Below are positions 9,301 to 16,116 of a DNA stretch of 32,835 nt, in pieces (within the stretch, counting starts at the first letter, position 1; each line of letters opens with the position of its first letter). Under the pieces are notes generated by a model, which worked only from the letters and a program-made list of their open reading frames with translations, made no database searches and had not been told where the DNA came from. Made by a program: the position numbers and the translations under genes. The stretch covers positions 1 to 32,835 of the forward strand of contig CABMII010000097.1 in NCBI GenBank assembly GCA_902386255.1. The letters are read 5' to 3'. The stretch is from an uncultured archaeon. GTDB lineage: Archaea; Halobacteriota; Methanosarcinia; Methanosarcinales; Methanoperedenaceae.

Positions 9301-9385
9301 CGATAAAAAGCAAGGCGATACTGTCAAGGTCAGGGTATTGAGAGCCGGGAAAGAGCTTGAATTTACTGTGACACTTCTTCAGTAA
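6380..9385 (+). CDS. exported M1-like metallopeptidase fused to ChaN-like and PDZ domains
   Basis: A 1001-residue protein in three parts. Residues 1-20 form a signal peptide (hydrophobic core ending TAAAGE). Residues about 20-510 are an M1-aminopeptidase-like region: GHEILHQWFGN places zinc ligands at His284 and His288 with catalytic Glu285, and the third ligand Glu306 lies in NWIEGLTTY. Residues about 665-890 are a ChaN/Tiki-type domain, with VAETHTNYEDH at 686-696, IGMEMF, and LAGAGHIMYD near its end; ChaN proteins bind haem or act as metal-dependent hydrolases. The last 90 residues are a PDZ domain (SAAEKAGLKANDTF). The start ATG has GGGGG five bases before it. The protein should act outside the membrane, in peptide or haem-protein processing; this role is inferred from the domains. 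Its last seven bases overlap the end of vapC on the other strand. Confidence 0.88.
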   Translation: MKLIIVLALLVCAFTSTAAAGETLPIYNISVSFDIPENLLNGVSTITIPENMEMNISTGDLMISSVKLNGSPLSPEIKDGIFKVKGKGTLEISFAGKFGEVTGTQNPENAGVVSNDIISEDGISLTGMWYPHIEGRAYYHLSALLPEGFTAISEADEITSVNTPKGMEYSFNFPHPLNGINLAAGKYMIRKESFNGTDIYVYFFPQDLSVDIIGYFDDIQRADTYLEYTKKYLEMYGKLIGTYPYKRFSVVENVLPTGYSMPTFTLLGGDVMRLPFIVNTSLGHEILHQWFGNYVYDDFEKGNWIEGLTTYQADQFFEKQKGEGAQYRKKLLTGYQSYVKPDKEAQLADFYQRTDFASEAIGYGKGTMLFNMLNNEIGDDAFYRGLRGLIKEKAFQEATWDDVRMAFENASGRNLGRFFNQWLYRKGVISIDVQDQRVDVLNGVPTTSFKIVQQGEPYEFNLSVKIITDKGELTKTLEISKENETFEIPSNGTPRELVLDGGYDLMRSLPENEYPPVIARLLGDEKRLIVIPENDTGKYEALANIFESEGFIPIKEKEINDENITTSSLLVLGYDSPVIKRLFGGWKKPAPGFSLAVADNPLNTSKVVAIAYGDSKDEVDLASGKIVHYGQYSFIRFEKGKNVENRTDETEQGIRVSLDEPVPGIQPQKTIKFDDIIHNISNKTIIYVAETHTNYEDHKVQLSVIMNIADNGSKFAIGMEMFQKPFQKVIDDYIAGNITEKEFLKNTEYFKRWGYDYNLYREIIEFARAKKIPIVALNLRSEIIDNVSKGGLDILTDEAKKEIPRDMDMSDVVYRNRLKEIFDQHGNQGFDNFNYFYQSQILWDETMAHSVDDFLKQNPDYRMVVLAGAGHIMYDSGIPKRAYRLDGKDYATLIQNPDSIDENIGNFVLFPKSQSPLPTMQLGIFPSESGGRVIITNVESDSAAEKAGLKANDTFITIDGWKIETIDDLRISIFDKKQGDTVKVRVLRAGKELEFTVTLLQ

Positions 9386-9774
9386 CTCTCTACTGCCAGC
9401 CCTGGAACTTTAGAAAAATGCTTTGCGTTTTTTGTGAGCAGCGGCTCACCATGAGTAAGGGCAATACTTGCTATCAGAAGGTCAAAATCCCCAATATCAT
9501 TTCCTTTTCTTTGGAGTTCAATCGAAAGTTTTCCAAAAGTTTCACTTGCTGCGCTCGAAAATTCCAGGATATCAAGAGTATCAAGCAGATGCCTGACTTT
9601 TTTAGCTTCTTCGATAGGGCGGGATGAGTTATATGCACCTTTGTAGAGTTCGGAAGCGTTAAGGGGCGTCGTAGTCAATTTATCCCCTTCTGCTGTGAGG
9701 TCTTCCAATTTCCTCTCAGCTTCAGATTTCCGGCGCAGCAGGTCTATTATGAAATCGGTGTCGAGGCAGGTCAT
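9379..9774 (-). CDS. vapC: PIN-domain toxin, VapC family
   Basis: A 131-residue PIN domain. The acidic active-site residues expected of these magnesium-dependent RNases are visible: Asp5 (LDTD), Glu42 (NASELYKGAY), and Asp96 and Asp98 (GDFDLLIAS), with the TKNAKHF motif at 114-120 near the C-terminus. VapC toxins cleave tRNA or rRNA when released from the antitoxin. Its ATG overlaps the stop of the upstream vapB in a four-base ATGA arrangement, so translation is coupled. The 3' end overlaps the convergent M1-ChaN-PDZ gene by seven bases, leaving no room for a terminator between them. Confidence 0.92.
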   Translation of the reverse strand: MTCLDTDFIIDLLRRKSEAERKLEDLTAEGDKLTTTPLNASELYKGAYNSSRPIEEAKKVRHLLDTLDILEFSSAASETFGKLSIELQRKGNDIGDFDLLIASIALTHGEPLLTKNAKHFSKVPGLAVESY

Positions 9775-10004
9775 TGAAAACCAACTTTCCTTAATTTTGC
9801 TTTTCTTGTTTCGCGCATTGCTTTTTCAATATTATCCGCAAGTTCGGCGCTGGGTTTCAGGGAGCGCAAATAGTCAAGCGTGTTCTTTCTTCTGGTCAGC
9901 TTCAATATGATGTCCGTGAAGCTTTCATTGGAGGTTTTTTTTGCGCGTAATCTCTTATAGGCATCCAGTGTAATTGTTATGGTTTTGGTCGTCATATTAT
10001 CCAT
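9771..10004 (-). CDS. vapB: VapB-type antitoxin (UPF0330/DUF217-like)
   Basis: A 77-residue protein with an N-terminal beta strand (TKTITITLDAYKRL) and helices (SNESFTDIILKLTRR) typical of ribbon-helix-helix antitoxins of the DUF217/UPF0330 family. The lysine- and arginine-rich C-terminal half would wrap the toxin. It is paired with vapC in the standard antitoxin-first order. ATG at 10004 or the third-codon-later ATG (MTTKT) could be the start. No ribosome binding site is seen, but a TTATAA box around 10021-10026 lies close enough for a leaderless transcript. The TGTACA/TGCACAT repeats just before the start could be the autoregulatory site; this is weak. The 100 bases from 10005 to 10104 hold nothing else. 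Confidence 0.85.
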   Translation of the reverse strand: MDNMTTKTITITLDAYKRLRAKKTSNESFTDIILKLTRRKNTLDYLRSLKPSAELADNIEKAMRETRKAKLRKVGFQ

Positions 10005-10104
10005 GTATGTGCATGTACACTTATAATTCTTGTCCTGGAATAAAAGCTCAGTACATACTCACTGATGCATGAATTCAGTGCAGGTTTCATCATCTGAATG
10101 ACTT

Positions 10105-11313
10105 CTATCTCCCCAGCTCTGCATGCGCCTTTGCCAGGTGACGCGCGGCGAGGGCGGCGATGAGTGAAATCTCTCCTGCAAGTACTGCCGCTGCTGCAAT
10201 CTCGGCAAATTTCTTTGCGTTTGAGCCCGGTGGATTTCCGGCTCCCGCTACCCCGAACATGTTCAGGCACTCCTGCTGCGTACCGATTCGGGTGCCGCCG
10301 CCAATCGTCCCCACTGGGAGCGAAGGTAGTGTGACCGAGCAGTAAAGTCCTTCTTCTGTGATTTCCATCGTGGTCATGGCATTACTTGCCTCTACGACAT
10401 GCGCAGCATCCTGTCCGCAGGCGATGAAAAGCGCTGCCGCGATGTTTGCCGCATGCGCATTGAACCCGAGCGACCCGGCGCGGGCTGAACCGATAAGGTT
10501 TTTCCTGTAATTTACCTCTGCCATTCTTTCAGGAGTTGTTTTAAGTTTCCCACTTATTACCTCTCTTCCAAGCATAACATCAGCAGAGACTGTTTTCCCC
10601 CTGCCCTCAATAACGTTTATGGCTGCTGGTTTCTTGTCTGTACACATATTGCCCGATAATGCTACAAGTTCCACATCATTTGCCTCAAGAACCAGGTCAA
10701 CCGCGGCATCGGTAGCAATCGTGACCATGTTCATTCCCATGGCGTCCTTGGTGTCATAGGAAAATCGCAGGAACACGTTCCTGCCTGCAACAAATGCTTT
10801 CACAGAAAGAAGCTCGCCGAACTTCGTTGTTTCTTCTGCTCTATCTTTTAAGCGTTTGAAATTCGCATTTACCCAGTCCACAAGTTTTTTCGCGCTTATT
10901 ATGTCCTGTGCCCTGAAAACAGGCGCCCTTGTCATTTCATCTTGGAAAATCCGAACATTCGCTCCGCCGCAGGCTGTGACGGCCGAACTTCCCCTGTCTG
11001 CGCTTGCCACGAGCGCGCCCTCCGTGGTGGCAAGAGGGATATAGAAATCGCCATTTGCATATTCGCCGTTAATGCGGAGAGGCCCTGCCACGCCAAGCGG
11101 AACCTGCACAGCGCCAATCATGTTCTCGATATTGCGCTTTGTTACGTTTTCAATGTCAAATGAAAAATTGTGGATATGCCTGAATTGAGTTCCGGTTAAT
11201 TCGGAAACAAGAGCCCGCCGGAGTTCGATTGCCGTGTTGACGTCAAGTGATTTTCCAATCTCGTGAAAACTTGTCTCCCCGTTTTTGAGTTTAAGAAGGA
11301 GTTCCCTGTCCAT
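10105..11313 (-). CDS. hmgA: 3-hydroxy-3-methylglutaryl-CoA reductase, class I
   Basis: A protein of about 402 residues that reduces HMG-CoA to mevalonate with two NADPH, the committed step towards archaeal isoprenoid ether lipids. All family signatures are present: ENMIGAVQVPLGVAGPL, catalytic Glu near 98 in ATTEGAL, the dinucleotide motif DAMGMNM near 189-195, catalytic Lys near 226 in CTDKKPAAIN, Asp near 301 in CGQDAAHVVEA, GTIGGGT, and the C-terminal histidines in RHLAKAHAELG. It has no membrane anchor, as usual in archaea. A TTTAATTA box near 11338 sits about 27 bases before the ATG, and there is no ribosome binding site, so a leaderless transcript is possible besides read-through from the upstream genes on the same strand. 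Confidence 0.97.
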   Translation of the reverse strand: MDRELLLKLKNGETSFHEIGKSLDVNTAIELRRALVSELTGTQFRHIHNFSFDIENVTKRNIENMIGAVQVPLGVAGPLRINGEYANGDFYIPLATTEGALVASADRGSSAVTACGGANVRIFQDEMTRAPVFRAQDIISAKKLVDWVNANFKRLKDRAEETTKFGELLSVKAFVAGRNVFLRFSYDTKDAMGMNMVTIATDAAVDLVLEANDVELVALSGNMCTDKKPAAINVIEGRGKTVSADVMLGREVISGKLKTTPERMAEVNYRKNLIGSARAGSLGFNAHAANIAAALFIACGQDAAHVVEASNAMTTMEITEEGLYCSVTLPSLPVGTIGGGTRIGTQQECLNMFGVAGAGNPPGSNAKKFAEIAAAAVLAGEISLIAALAARHLAKAHAELGR

Positions 11314-11352
11314 AGGGAGTGGTAAATGAACCTGTTAATTAAAAAGGCTTGC

Positions 11353-11724
11353 TCAAAGTGTTATTACAAGCTGCCCTTCTTCGCAGTACTCAAGCATCAG
11401 GTCAGCCACCTCAAAGGAATGTATCATTTCAACGCCTTCAATCAGTTCATCGGTGTCAAAACCTATCATGGAAGACGCCAGTTCGCAGCATTTGAATTTA
11501 ACCCCCATATCAATACACTCGCGAACCCGTTCATCATACGGCGGCGAGCCACGCTTTCCTTTTTTCGCAAGAATGACACCCATCGGGCCCCAGAGAACAA
11601 CGACCACATCAAGGCCTTTCTTGCGGTAATATTTTGCAAAGCGTAATATTTCCATCGGGCTTGTGCTCTCGTAAACCATATTCTTTAGGAACAGGAGTAC
11701 TTTTGTGACTTTTTGCGGCATCAT
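11353..11724 (-). CDS. DsrE/DsrF-like sulfur-relay fold protein
   Basis: A small protein of about 123 residues with the DsrE-like alternating strand/helix pattern: KVTKVLLFLKN opening, a GLDVVVVLWGPMG strand, then the conserved cysteine region KCCELASSM with Cys79-Cys80 and a FEVADLMLE segment before the final strand. The conserved cysteine in this family carries sulfur in relay systems (TusD/DsrE), though many archaeal members are uncharacterised. The frame can be read from TTG at 11727, but ATG at 11724 or 11721 is the more likely start. It lies 39 bases before hmgA and 45 bases after the UPF0104 membrane protein, all on the same strand. Confidence 0.75.
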   Translation of the reverse strand: MMPQKVTKVLLFLKNMVYESTSPMEILRFAKYYRKKGLDVVVVLWGPMGVILAKKGKRGSPPYDERVRECIDMGVKFKCCELASSMIGFDTDELIEGVEMIHSFEVADLMLEYCEEGQLVITL

Positions 11725-11769
11725 CAATGTTATATTTCAAATAAAGGATAATTAAATTATCTCTCGATT

Positions 11770-12714
11770 TCATACAATTTCCCTGGATGCGGCTACAACA
11801 GTTCTTAAACCTATTATGTCAACCAACAATATGCTGACCCGCACTAAAATAAAAAAGGCTAATGCGGATTCCGGAGCAATTTTTAATAATAAAAAGATTC
11901 CGATACCTCCTACTTCCATTATTCCAAGACCTGCCGGCGATATCGGCACGAACATCAATATTGTGATCAGCGGATGAAGTAAAAAGAAATCAAAAAAAGA
12001 GAGTGGAATCCCCAGGGCTTTACCAAGATAATACCACTGCAGGGCTGAAAAAAACCAGCCAATCATATATAATATTAAAATGGCATTAATGCTGCCTTTA
12101 ACCTGGATACTTCGTTCCTTGAAAGAAGAAAGGTTTTCTGCGAATTTATTGAAAAAAGGCAGCCTTTGAAAAAATTTAAACGTCACACTTTCCTTTTGCC
12201 ATGAAATAATCAGCATAACAATCCCCACAACCAGTAAGAAAATAATGCCAAGCCAGGCAGACGTAAGCAAATCCTTATTGATACTTGAAAGTCTGGAGAT
12301 ATAGAAAATTGCAGCGACCGCCCCACCAACTTTGAGAATAAATTCAATAGCTTGGGGTGCAAAAATGCATGCCATTCCGTCGGTTACTCTTGTTCCTGCA
12401 TTTTTTTTAAGGATTGACGGTGTTAAAAAATATCCACTCCTTCCGGGTGTGATGTCACCGACAATCATTCCTCCAATGTGGGAAAAGAATACAGATGAGT
12501 AATTTATATGATATCCAATTTTTTTGAGTAAATAGAATAAACGGGAAGCGAGAACAAAGTCTAAGCAGAGATAAGACAGGCAGGCTAAAATAAGATATGT
12601 TAAATTAGTTTTTTTGAGAGCCGAGAGTACTTTGCCTAAATCAATTTGGGTTAAAATTAAGGTAATAATTAATATGCCGATGATTATTGGAACAAATATC
12701 CGCAACTTTTTCAT
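11770..12714 (-). CDS. YbhN/UPF0104 (LPG synthetase transmembrane-domain-like) membrane protein
   Basis: A 314-residue polytopic membrane protein with about seven or eight hydrophobic segments. It has the family pattern of the lysylphosphatidylglycerol synthase TM domain / flippase-like group: an opening helix (IFVPIIIGILIITLIL), a KVLSALKKTN amphipathic stretch, a conserved GDITPGRSGYF loop near residues 90-100, and PISPAGLGIMEVGG near 260. The GR.GE-type loop and PAGLG motif are hallmarks. The catalytic aminoacyl-transfer domain of MprF is missing, so it is the stand-alone flippase-like form. Archaeal members are linked to lipid or polyprenol-linked sugar transport, which is not proven here. 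It follows the HELHH gene by 28 bases. Confidence 0.83.
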   Translation of the reverse strand: MKKLRIFVPIIIGILIITLILTQIDLGKVLSALKKTNLTYLILACLSYLCLDFVLASRLFYLLKKIGYHINYSSVFFSHIGGMIVGDITPGRSGYFLTPSILKKNAGTRVTDGMACIFAPQAIEFILKVGGAVAAIFYISRLSSINKDLLTSAWLGIIFLLVVGIVMLIISWQKESVTFKFFQRLPFFNKFAENLSSFKERSIQVKGSINAILILYMIGWFFSALQWYYLGKALGIPLSFFDFFLLHPLITILMFVPISPAGLGIMEVGGIGIFLLLKIAPESALAFFILVRVSILLVDIIGLRTVVAASREIV

Positions 12715-12742
12715 TCTGAGGACGTAATATTATCTTTCAAGG

Positions 12743-13354
12743 TTAAATGTTTCGGATATTCACGGTTCTGGAACGGGGGATGCGGATCATATCGCCGTAG
12801 ATGGCGCCGTACCTGCGCCTCAATTCGGAATACTTGTATTTTAAAAACCCGCTCAATTCGGGATGAGCGGTTGATTTGATATATTCATCGGTATAAATAT
12901 CGATTAGCGCGTCATATTTTTTTCTTGAACTTCCGTGTGCGTAATTTTTGCCCTGGAATCGCCTTATATCGCCGTTAAATAAAGGGGATATGTGATGAAG
13001 TTCGTGCAATACCGTGGAAAGTTTTGTCCTGTGGTTGCCGTGATTCAGGAACCGCGGCAGATGGAAATATACGATGTAGAGGATATTGTTTCCGTTAATA
13101 TTGACCTCTGGAGCGATATATTCTATTCCGCGGGCAATCCGTGTTTTAGCGCCATTTTCAAATCTCATGGGTCTTAGTTTTGCAACAACGCCGTTACTTC
13201 TTCCATTGGACGGGGATATTGCAACGAGGACATTATCAGGTCCTATGTGGCAAAAAAATGGATGGGTGTTAACAACGTCTTTCACAAGCAGCGTCATACT
13301 ACCTGTGAAATCAAAACCCGTCGCGCTATTTTTTCCTGGATTTCCTTGCAGCAT
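12743..13354 (-). CDS. archaeal putative metallopeptidase (HELHH motif)
   Basis: A protein of up to 203 residues with a zincin motif HELHH in VLHELHHISPLFNGD at about residues 117-121, followed by a GKNYAHG segment whose histidine could be the third zinc ligand. This resembles small archaeal 'putative metallopeptidase' proteins, in which a central beta region with an aromatic strand (YIVYFHLPRF) leads into the zinc helix. No signal peptide is seen, so it is probably cytosolic; the substrate is unknown. The ATG at 13354 lies inside pgk, giving a 29-base overlap. An alternative start at the internal ATG near 13297 (MTLLVKD) would remove the overlap and leave the zinc site intact. Base pairing cannot decide, because neither has a convincing ribosome binding site. 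Confidence 0.7.
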   Translation of the reverse strand: MLQGNPGKNSATGFDFTGSMTLLVKDVVNTHPFFCHIGPDNVLVAISPSNGRSNGVVAKLRPMRFENGAKTRIARGIEYIAPEVNINGNNILYIVYFHLPRFLNHGNHRTKLSTVLHELHHISPLFNGDIRRFQGKNYAHGSSRKKYDALIDIYTDEYIKSTAHPELSGFLKYKYSELRRRYGAIYGDMIRIPRSRTVNIRNI

Positions 13355-14549
13355 CCTTTAATGCCTCAATGCCGGGCAGTTTTTCACCTGCTAAGAAATC
13401 GATGCAAGCGCCTCCGCCCGTGCTCACATGAGAGAATTTACTTGAAATCCCCATCTGTTCGGCGGCTGCAGCAATGTGACCACCCCCTATTACCGAGAAT
13501 CCCGATTTTGCTCCGGCTTTTATGAGTTCCTGGGTTCCGAGGCCGAAAGCATCTTTCTCAAAAACCCCGGCCGGGCCGTTCATTACAACTGTCCTGGCGC
13601 TGCTTATTTCCTCTGAGAATTTGACCATCGTTTCGATGCCTATGTCATGAATGGGCAATTCCGTGTTCAGGTTGTGCACTTTTTCTTCCACACGCTCATC
13701 ATTTTTATTAAGCGCAACATCCACCGGCATCCCGATATTTTTCTTAAAACGTGAAAGGAGCTCCCGGGCTATCTCTACCTGCGGCAAATAACCCTGTTTA
13801 TCAATAAAATTCATATTCGAGCTTCCTATTTTCACCCCTGACGCCGCAAGAAATACATTTGCCACCACGCCGGTTACCAGCACCCTGTCAGCGCATCCCC
13901 GCTCAAGTACGTTTTTCGTGACTTTGATGGAATCATCGACTTTCGTGCCGCCAAGCACGTATATACATGGGCGGTCGTTGCAGGTTAATCCTCTGTTAAG
14001 GGAGTCGATTTCCTTTTCCATTACCCTTCCCGCTATGCTTGGCAATACTTCGGTAAAACCTGTGACTGAAAGATGAGACCTGTGGGAAACTGAAAAAGCG
14101 TCGTTTATAAAAAAATCGCAAAGGGGCGAAAGCCGCTTTACCATGTGTGTCCTTGTATGTTCTTTCGGTGCGCGTTCAAGCGATTCTTCGGAATAAAAAC
14201 GGGTGTTTTCAAGCATTATGATGTCGCCTTTGCCCATCCTTTTTATAGAATTGACTGCGTGGGAACCGAATATGTCATCGACATAATCCACATTCCTGCG
14301 CATCATTTTCGATAATATTTTTGAATGGGGCTCCATGGTTGTGAAATCGCTCTTGCCGGGCCGGCTCTGGTGCGATAAGATTACGACTTTTGAATCTTCA
14401 AGCTCCCTGAGGGTTGTAAGGTGGCTCCTGAACCTGCTGTCGTCAAGTATCGTCCCGTTGGGGTCCATCGGCGAATTCAGGTCGAGCCTGCATAAAACGG
14501 TCTTCCCTTTTGTATTGATGTCATCCAGTGTAAGGTAATCACGCATCAT
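13326..14549 (-). CDS. pgk: phosphoglycerate kinase
   Basis: A 407-residue archaeal phosphoglycerate kinase, which interconverts 1,3-bisphosphoglycerate + ADP and 3-phosphoglycerate + ATP; in this type of organism it would serve mainly gluconeogenesis. Seen features: the N-domain substrate region CRLDLNSPMD, SHQSRPG, ENTRFY and INDAFSVSHR; the hinge and nucleotide region YVLGGTKVDDS; VMNGPAGVFE and the C-terminal GGGHIAAA and TGGGA loops. The length agrees with archaeal PGK. The frame can start at either of two adjacent ATGs. A strong TATA box at 14580-14590 makes it the first gene of the five-gene minus-strand run that ends with hmgA, and its 3' end overlaps the HELHH metallopeptidase. Confidence 0.97.
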   Translation of the reverse strand: MMRDYLTLDDINTKGKTVLCRLDLNSPMDPNGTILDDSRFRSHLTTLRELEDSKVVILSHQSRPGKSDFTTMEPHSKILSKMMRRNVDYVDDIFGSHAVNSIKRMGKGDIIMLENTRFYSEESLERAPKEHTRTHMVKRLSPLCDFFINDAFSVSHRSHLSVTGFTEVLPSIAGRVMEKEIDSLNRGLTCNDRPCIYVLGGTKVDDSIKVTKNVLERGCADRVLVTGVVANVFLAASGVKIGSSNMNFIDKQGYLPQVEIARELLSRFKKNIGMPVDVALNKNDERVEEKVHNLNTELPIHDIGIETMVKFSEEISSARTVVMNGPAGVFEKDAFGLGTQELIKAGAKSGFSVIGGGHIAAAAEQMGISSKFSHVSTGGGACIDFLAGEKLPGIEALKDAARKSRKK

Positions 14550-14579
14550 ATAGAGTGGATTTAATTCTAAGAGGATAGC

Positions 14580-14590
14580 TATATAAATAA
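14580..14590 (-). promoter_or_regulatory. TATA box for pgk
   Basis: On the minus strand TTATTTATATA is centred about 36 bases before the pgk start. This places transcription start about ten bases before the ATG and is the best TATA match in this part of the window. Confidence 0.6.
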
Positions 14591-14623
14591 CGGAATGATT
14601 TTCTTGGCACCGGCATCGATAAG

Positions 14624-14634
14624 GTTATTTATGA
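14624..14634 (+). promoter_or_regulatory. TATA box candidate for the lipoprotein gene
   Basis: GTTATTTATGA lies about 36 bases before the ATG at 14665. It is arranged back to back with the pgk promoter, forming a compact divergent control region. Confidence 0.45.
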
Positions 14635-14664
14635 ATACTGCTAACATTAATATTGGTGTGGCGT

Positions 14665-15180
14665 ATGAAAATTAATAAACTAATCCCTATCGTCATCGTA
14701 ATTATTTCGTTCTTTCTCCTTGGATGTGTCAATCCCCAGGTTGGAACTCCTACACCGACTGCAACTCCAACCGCAACTGTTCAGCCTACCGTCTTCCCAA
14801 CCATATCGCCGACTCCAACGCTGACAGCCACTCCAACTCCGTCTCTTGAACCCGTAATGTACAGGGTCTGGGTTGACAGTGATTACGGGTTTTTCATGGT
14901 AAGGGCAATCAGGGGGAATTCTTCTTATGACCTTCCTGCAGACTTTAACAAACTGAATTTTACCATTCGCGTCGGTGATAGCGTCAGATGGATAAATGAT
15001 GATGGCTATGATTTTCCTCTAACCATAATTAGTAATGAAGGGCTCTGGACAGGCAGGACAGGACTCATGCGCTACCAGACCGAGACCTTTACTTACACGT
15101 TTAACAAGGCCGGGACATATACATTCTCAATTGAAGAATGGCCGATTCTCGGGAACCAGACAATAACAGTAATACCATAA
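14665..15180 (+). CDS. exported lipoprotein with cupredoxin-like domain lacking copper ligands
   Basis: A 171-residue protein. Residues 1-20 are a signal sequence ending in a lipobox LLGC, with Cys21 as the lipidation site. Residues 28-60 are a Pro/Thr-rich linker with repeated TPTPTAT-like text, and the C-terminal 100 residues form a beta-rich domain. That domain follows the cupredoxin layout: FTIRVGDSVRWINDDGYDFPLTI, then FTYTFNKAGTYTFSIEEWP and a final ITVIP strand. In copper-binding relatives the first histidine sits after the 'W.N' strand, and the Cys and second His lie in the C.PHP turn. Here those places read DFPL and IEEWP, so copper binding is unlikely. An in-frame TTG at 14653 also opens the frame, but ATG 14665 gives a normal signal peptide. 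The role is unknown. Confidence 0.75.
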   Translation: MKINKLIPIVIVIISFFLLGCVNPQVGTPTPTATPTATVQPTVFPTISPTPTLTATPTPSLEPVMYRVWVDSDYGFFMVRAIRGNSSYDLPADFNKLNFTIRVGDSVRWINDDGYDFPLTIISNEGLWTGRTGLMRYQTETFTYTFNKAGTYTFSIEEWPILGNQTITVIP

Positions 15181-15220
15181 CTATCGGGTAAACCCGCCAT
15201 CAGGCGGCGCCTCACGGGGT

Positions 15221-15236
15221 CTGGGGCTTGCCCCAG
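15221..15236. terminator. GC-rich hairpin between convergent genes
   Basis: CTGGGGC-TT-GCCCCAG is a perfect seven-base-pair stem with a two-base loop, preceded by a GCC/GGC-rich stretch (15194-15211) that can also fold. It lies between the lipoprotein and TatD genes, which converge here. It may serve as a two-way transcription barrier, but archaeal terminators usually rely on T tracts and none is present. Confidence 0.4.
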
Positions 15237-15260
15237 CGCATATTGATTAAGAAGATGCGC

Positions 15261-16109
15261 CTAAACATTGATTTCCACTCCGTAAACTTTCTCAGGATTC
15301 TCTTTGTGTATTTTCCAGAACACATCCTCTCCCCATTCAGGTATGAGCTGTTTTGTCCTTTTCGGGACGGTCTTTGGCCCGAGTACCGAACCCGGTCTTT
15401 TGAGGTCGTCGATGTAATCGGTTTCCATCATGAAACGTGTCCCTTCGGAAAGGGCTTTTTCTATGGCATCCTCAGCCGCAAGGACACTCGGGAAAATGCC
15501 ATGTTTCTCACAGATTTTCACCATAGGCGGCGAAAAATGCTTGACGACTTTCCTGGGCGGCAAACCCACGTCCCCAGCAATCCTCGCGATTTCAGCCAGC
15601 CCCTCCTCTGTGGCGCTTTCGGTATGCACTTGCACAGCGCAGCCAGCATCCTTTGCCAGCGTGAAGCTGTGGCGCATGATGTCATTTGAGGCATCCCATA
15701 TTTTGGGCTCAACCTCATAATGCGGGCGCCCTGATTTTAATCCGATAGCAAAACCTTTTTCGACATATTCGCTCGCAATTTCAAGTCCACCTTTCATGAT
15801 TTCTATGCTACGCGGAAGCCCGAGGCGCCCGTAATATTTTGTCAACTCTGCAGGATGGACGCCCAGCACCACGAATACCTTAACTTTCTCCGCTTCCCCG
15901 GCGCGCCGTGCGATTTTCAGGACTTTGTCAAAAACCTGCCTGTAATCATCGGGCGCGTTTATCTCGATGCCAAGTGACCACGGCGGGAGCGAGACAAGAA
16001 CAATATGCGTCCCCCCGGCGCGCGCGAATTCGCGGACTGCATCGAGGCACCTGCCTGCAGGGTTGAGGTGCATGTGGTTGTCGAGGATGGGGAGGGCAGG
16101 GGTGGTCAT
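15261..16109 (-). CDS. TatD-family metal-dependent hydrolase
   Basis: A 282-residue TIM-barrel hydrolase of the archaeal TatD branch. The metal ligands are laid out as expected: DNHMHL at residues 10-15, GVHPAE near 85, a carboxylate in the GLKSGRPHYEVE region, QVHTES near 165, KHFSP near 195, and METDYIDD near 232. TatD enzymes are divalent-metal DNases or related phosphodiesterases; archaeal members are mostly uncharacterised. Its ATG comes seven bases after the res stop with no ribosome binding site, so it probably depends on read-through from the type III restriction genes. That suggests, but does not prove, a link to DNA processing. Confidence 0.85.
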   Translation of the reverse strand: MTTPALPILDNHMHLNPAGRCLDAVREFARAGGTHIVLVSLPPWSLGIEINAPDDYRQVFDKVLKIARRAGEAEKVKVFVVLGVHPAELTKYYGRLGLPRSIEIMKGGLEIASEYVEKGFAIGLKSGRPHYEVEPKIWDASNDIMRHSFTLAKDAGCAVQVHTESATEEGLAEIARIAGDVGLPPRKVVKHFSPPMVKICEKHGIFPSVLAAEDAIEKALSEGTRFMMETDYIDDLKRPGSVLGPKTVPKRTKQLIPEWGEDVFWKIHKENPEKVYGVEINV

Positions 16110-16116
16110 GATATCG

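Noticed and set aside
9418-9910. Forward frames opposite vapBC
   Set aside because: They are complements of the PIN toxin and antitoxin, which have recognisable motifs and the typical ATGA overlap.
15228-15720. Forward frames of 96-153 codons opposite TatD
   Set aside because: The minus-strand TatD protein explains the region fully, with all metal-binding motifs.
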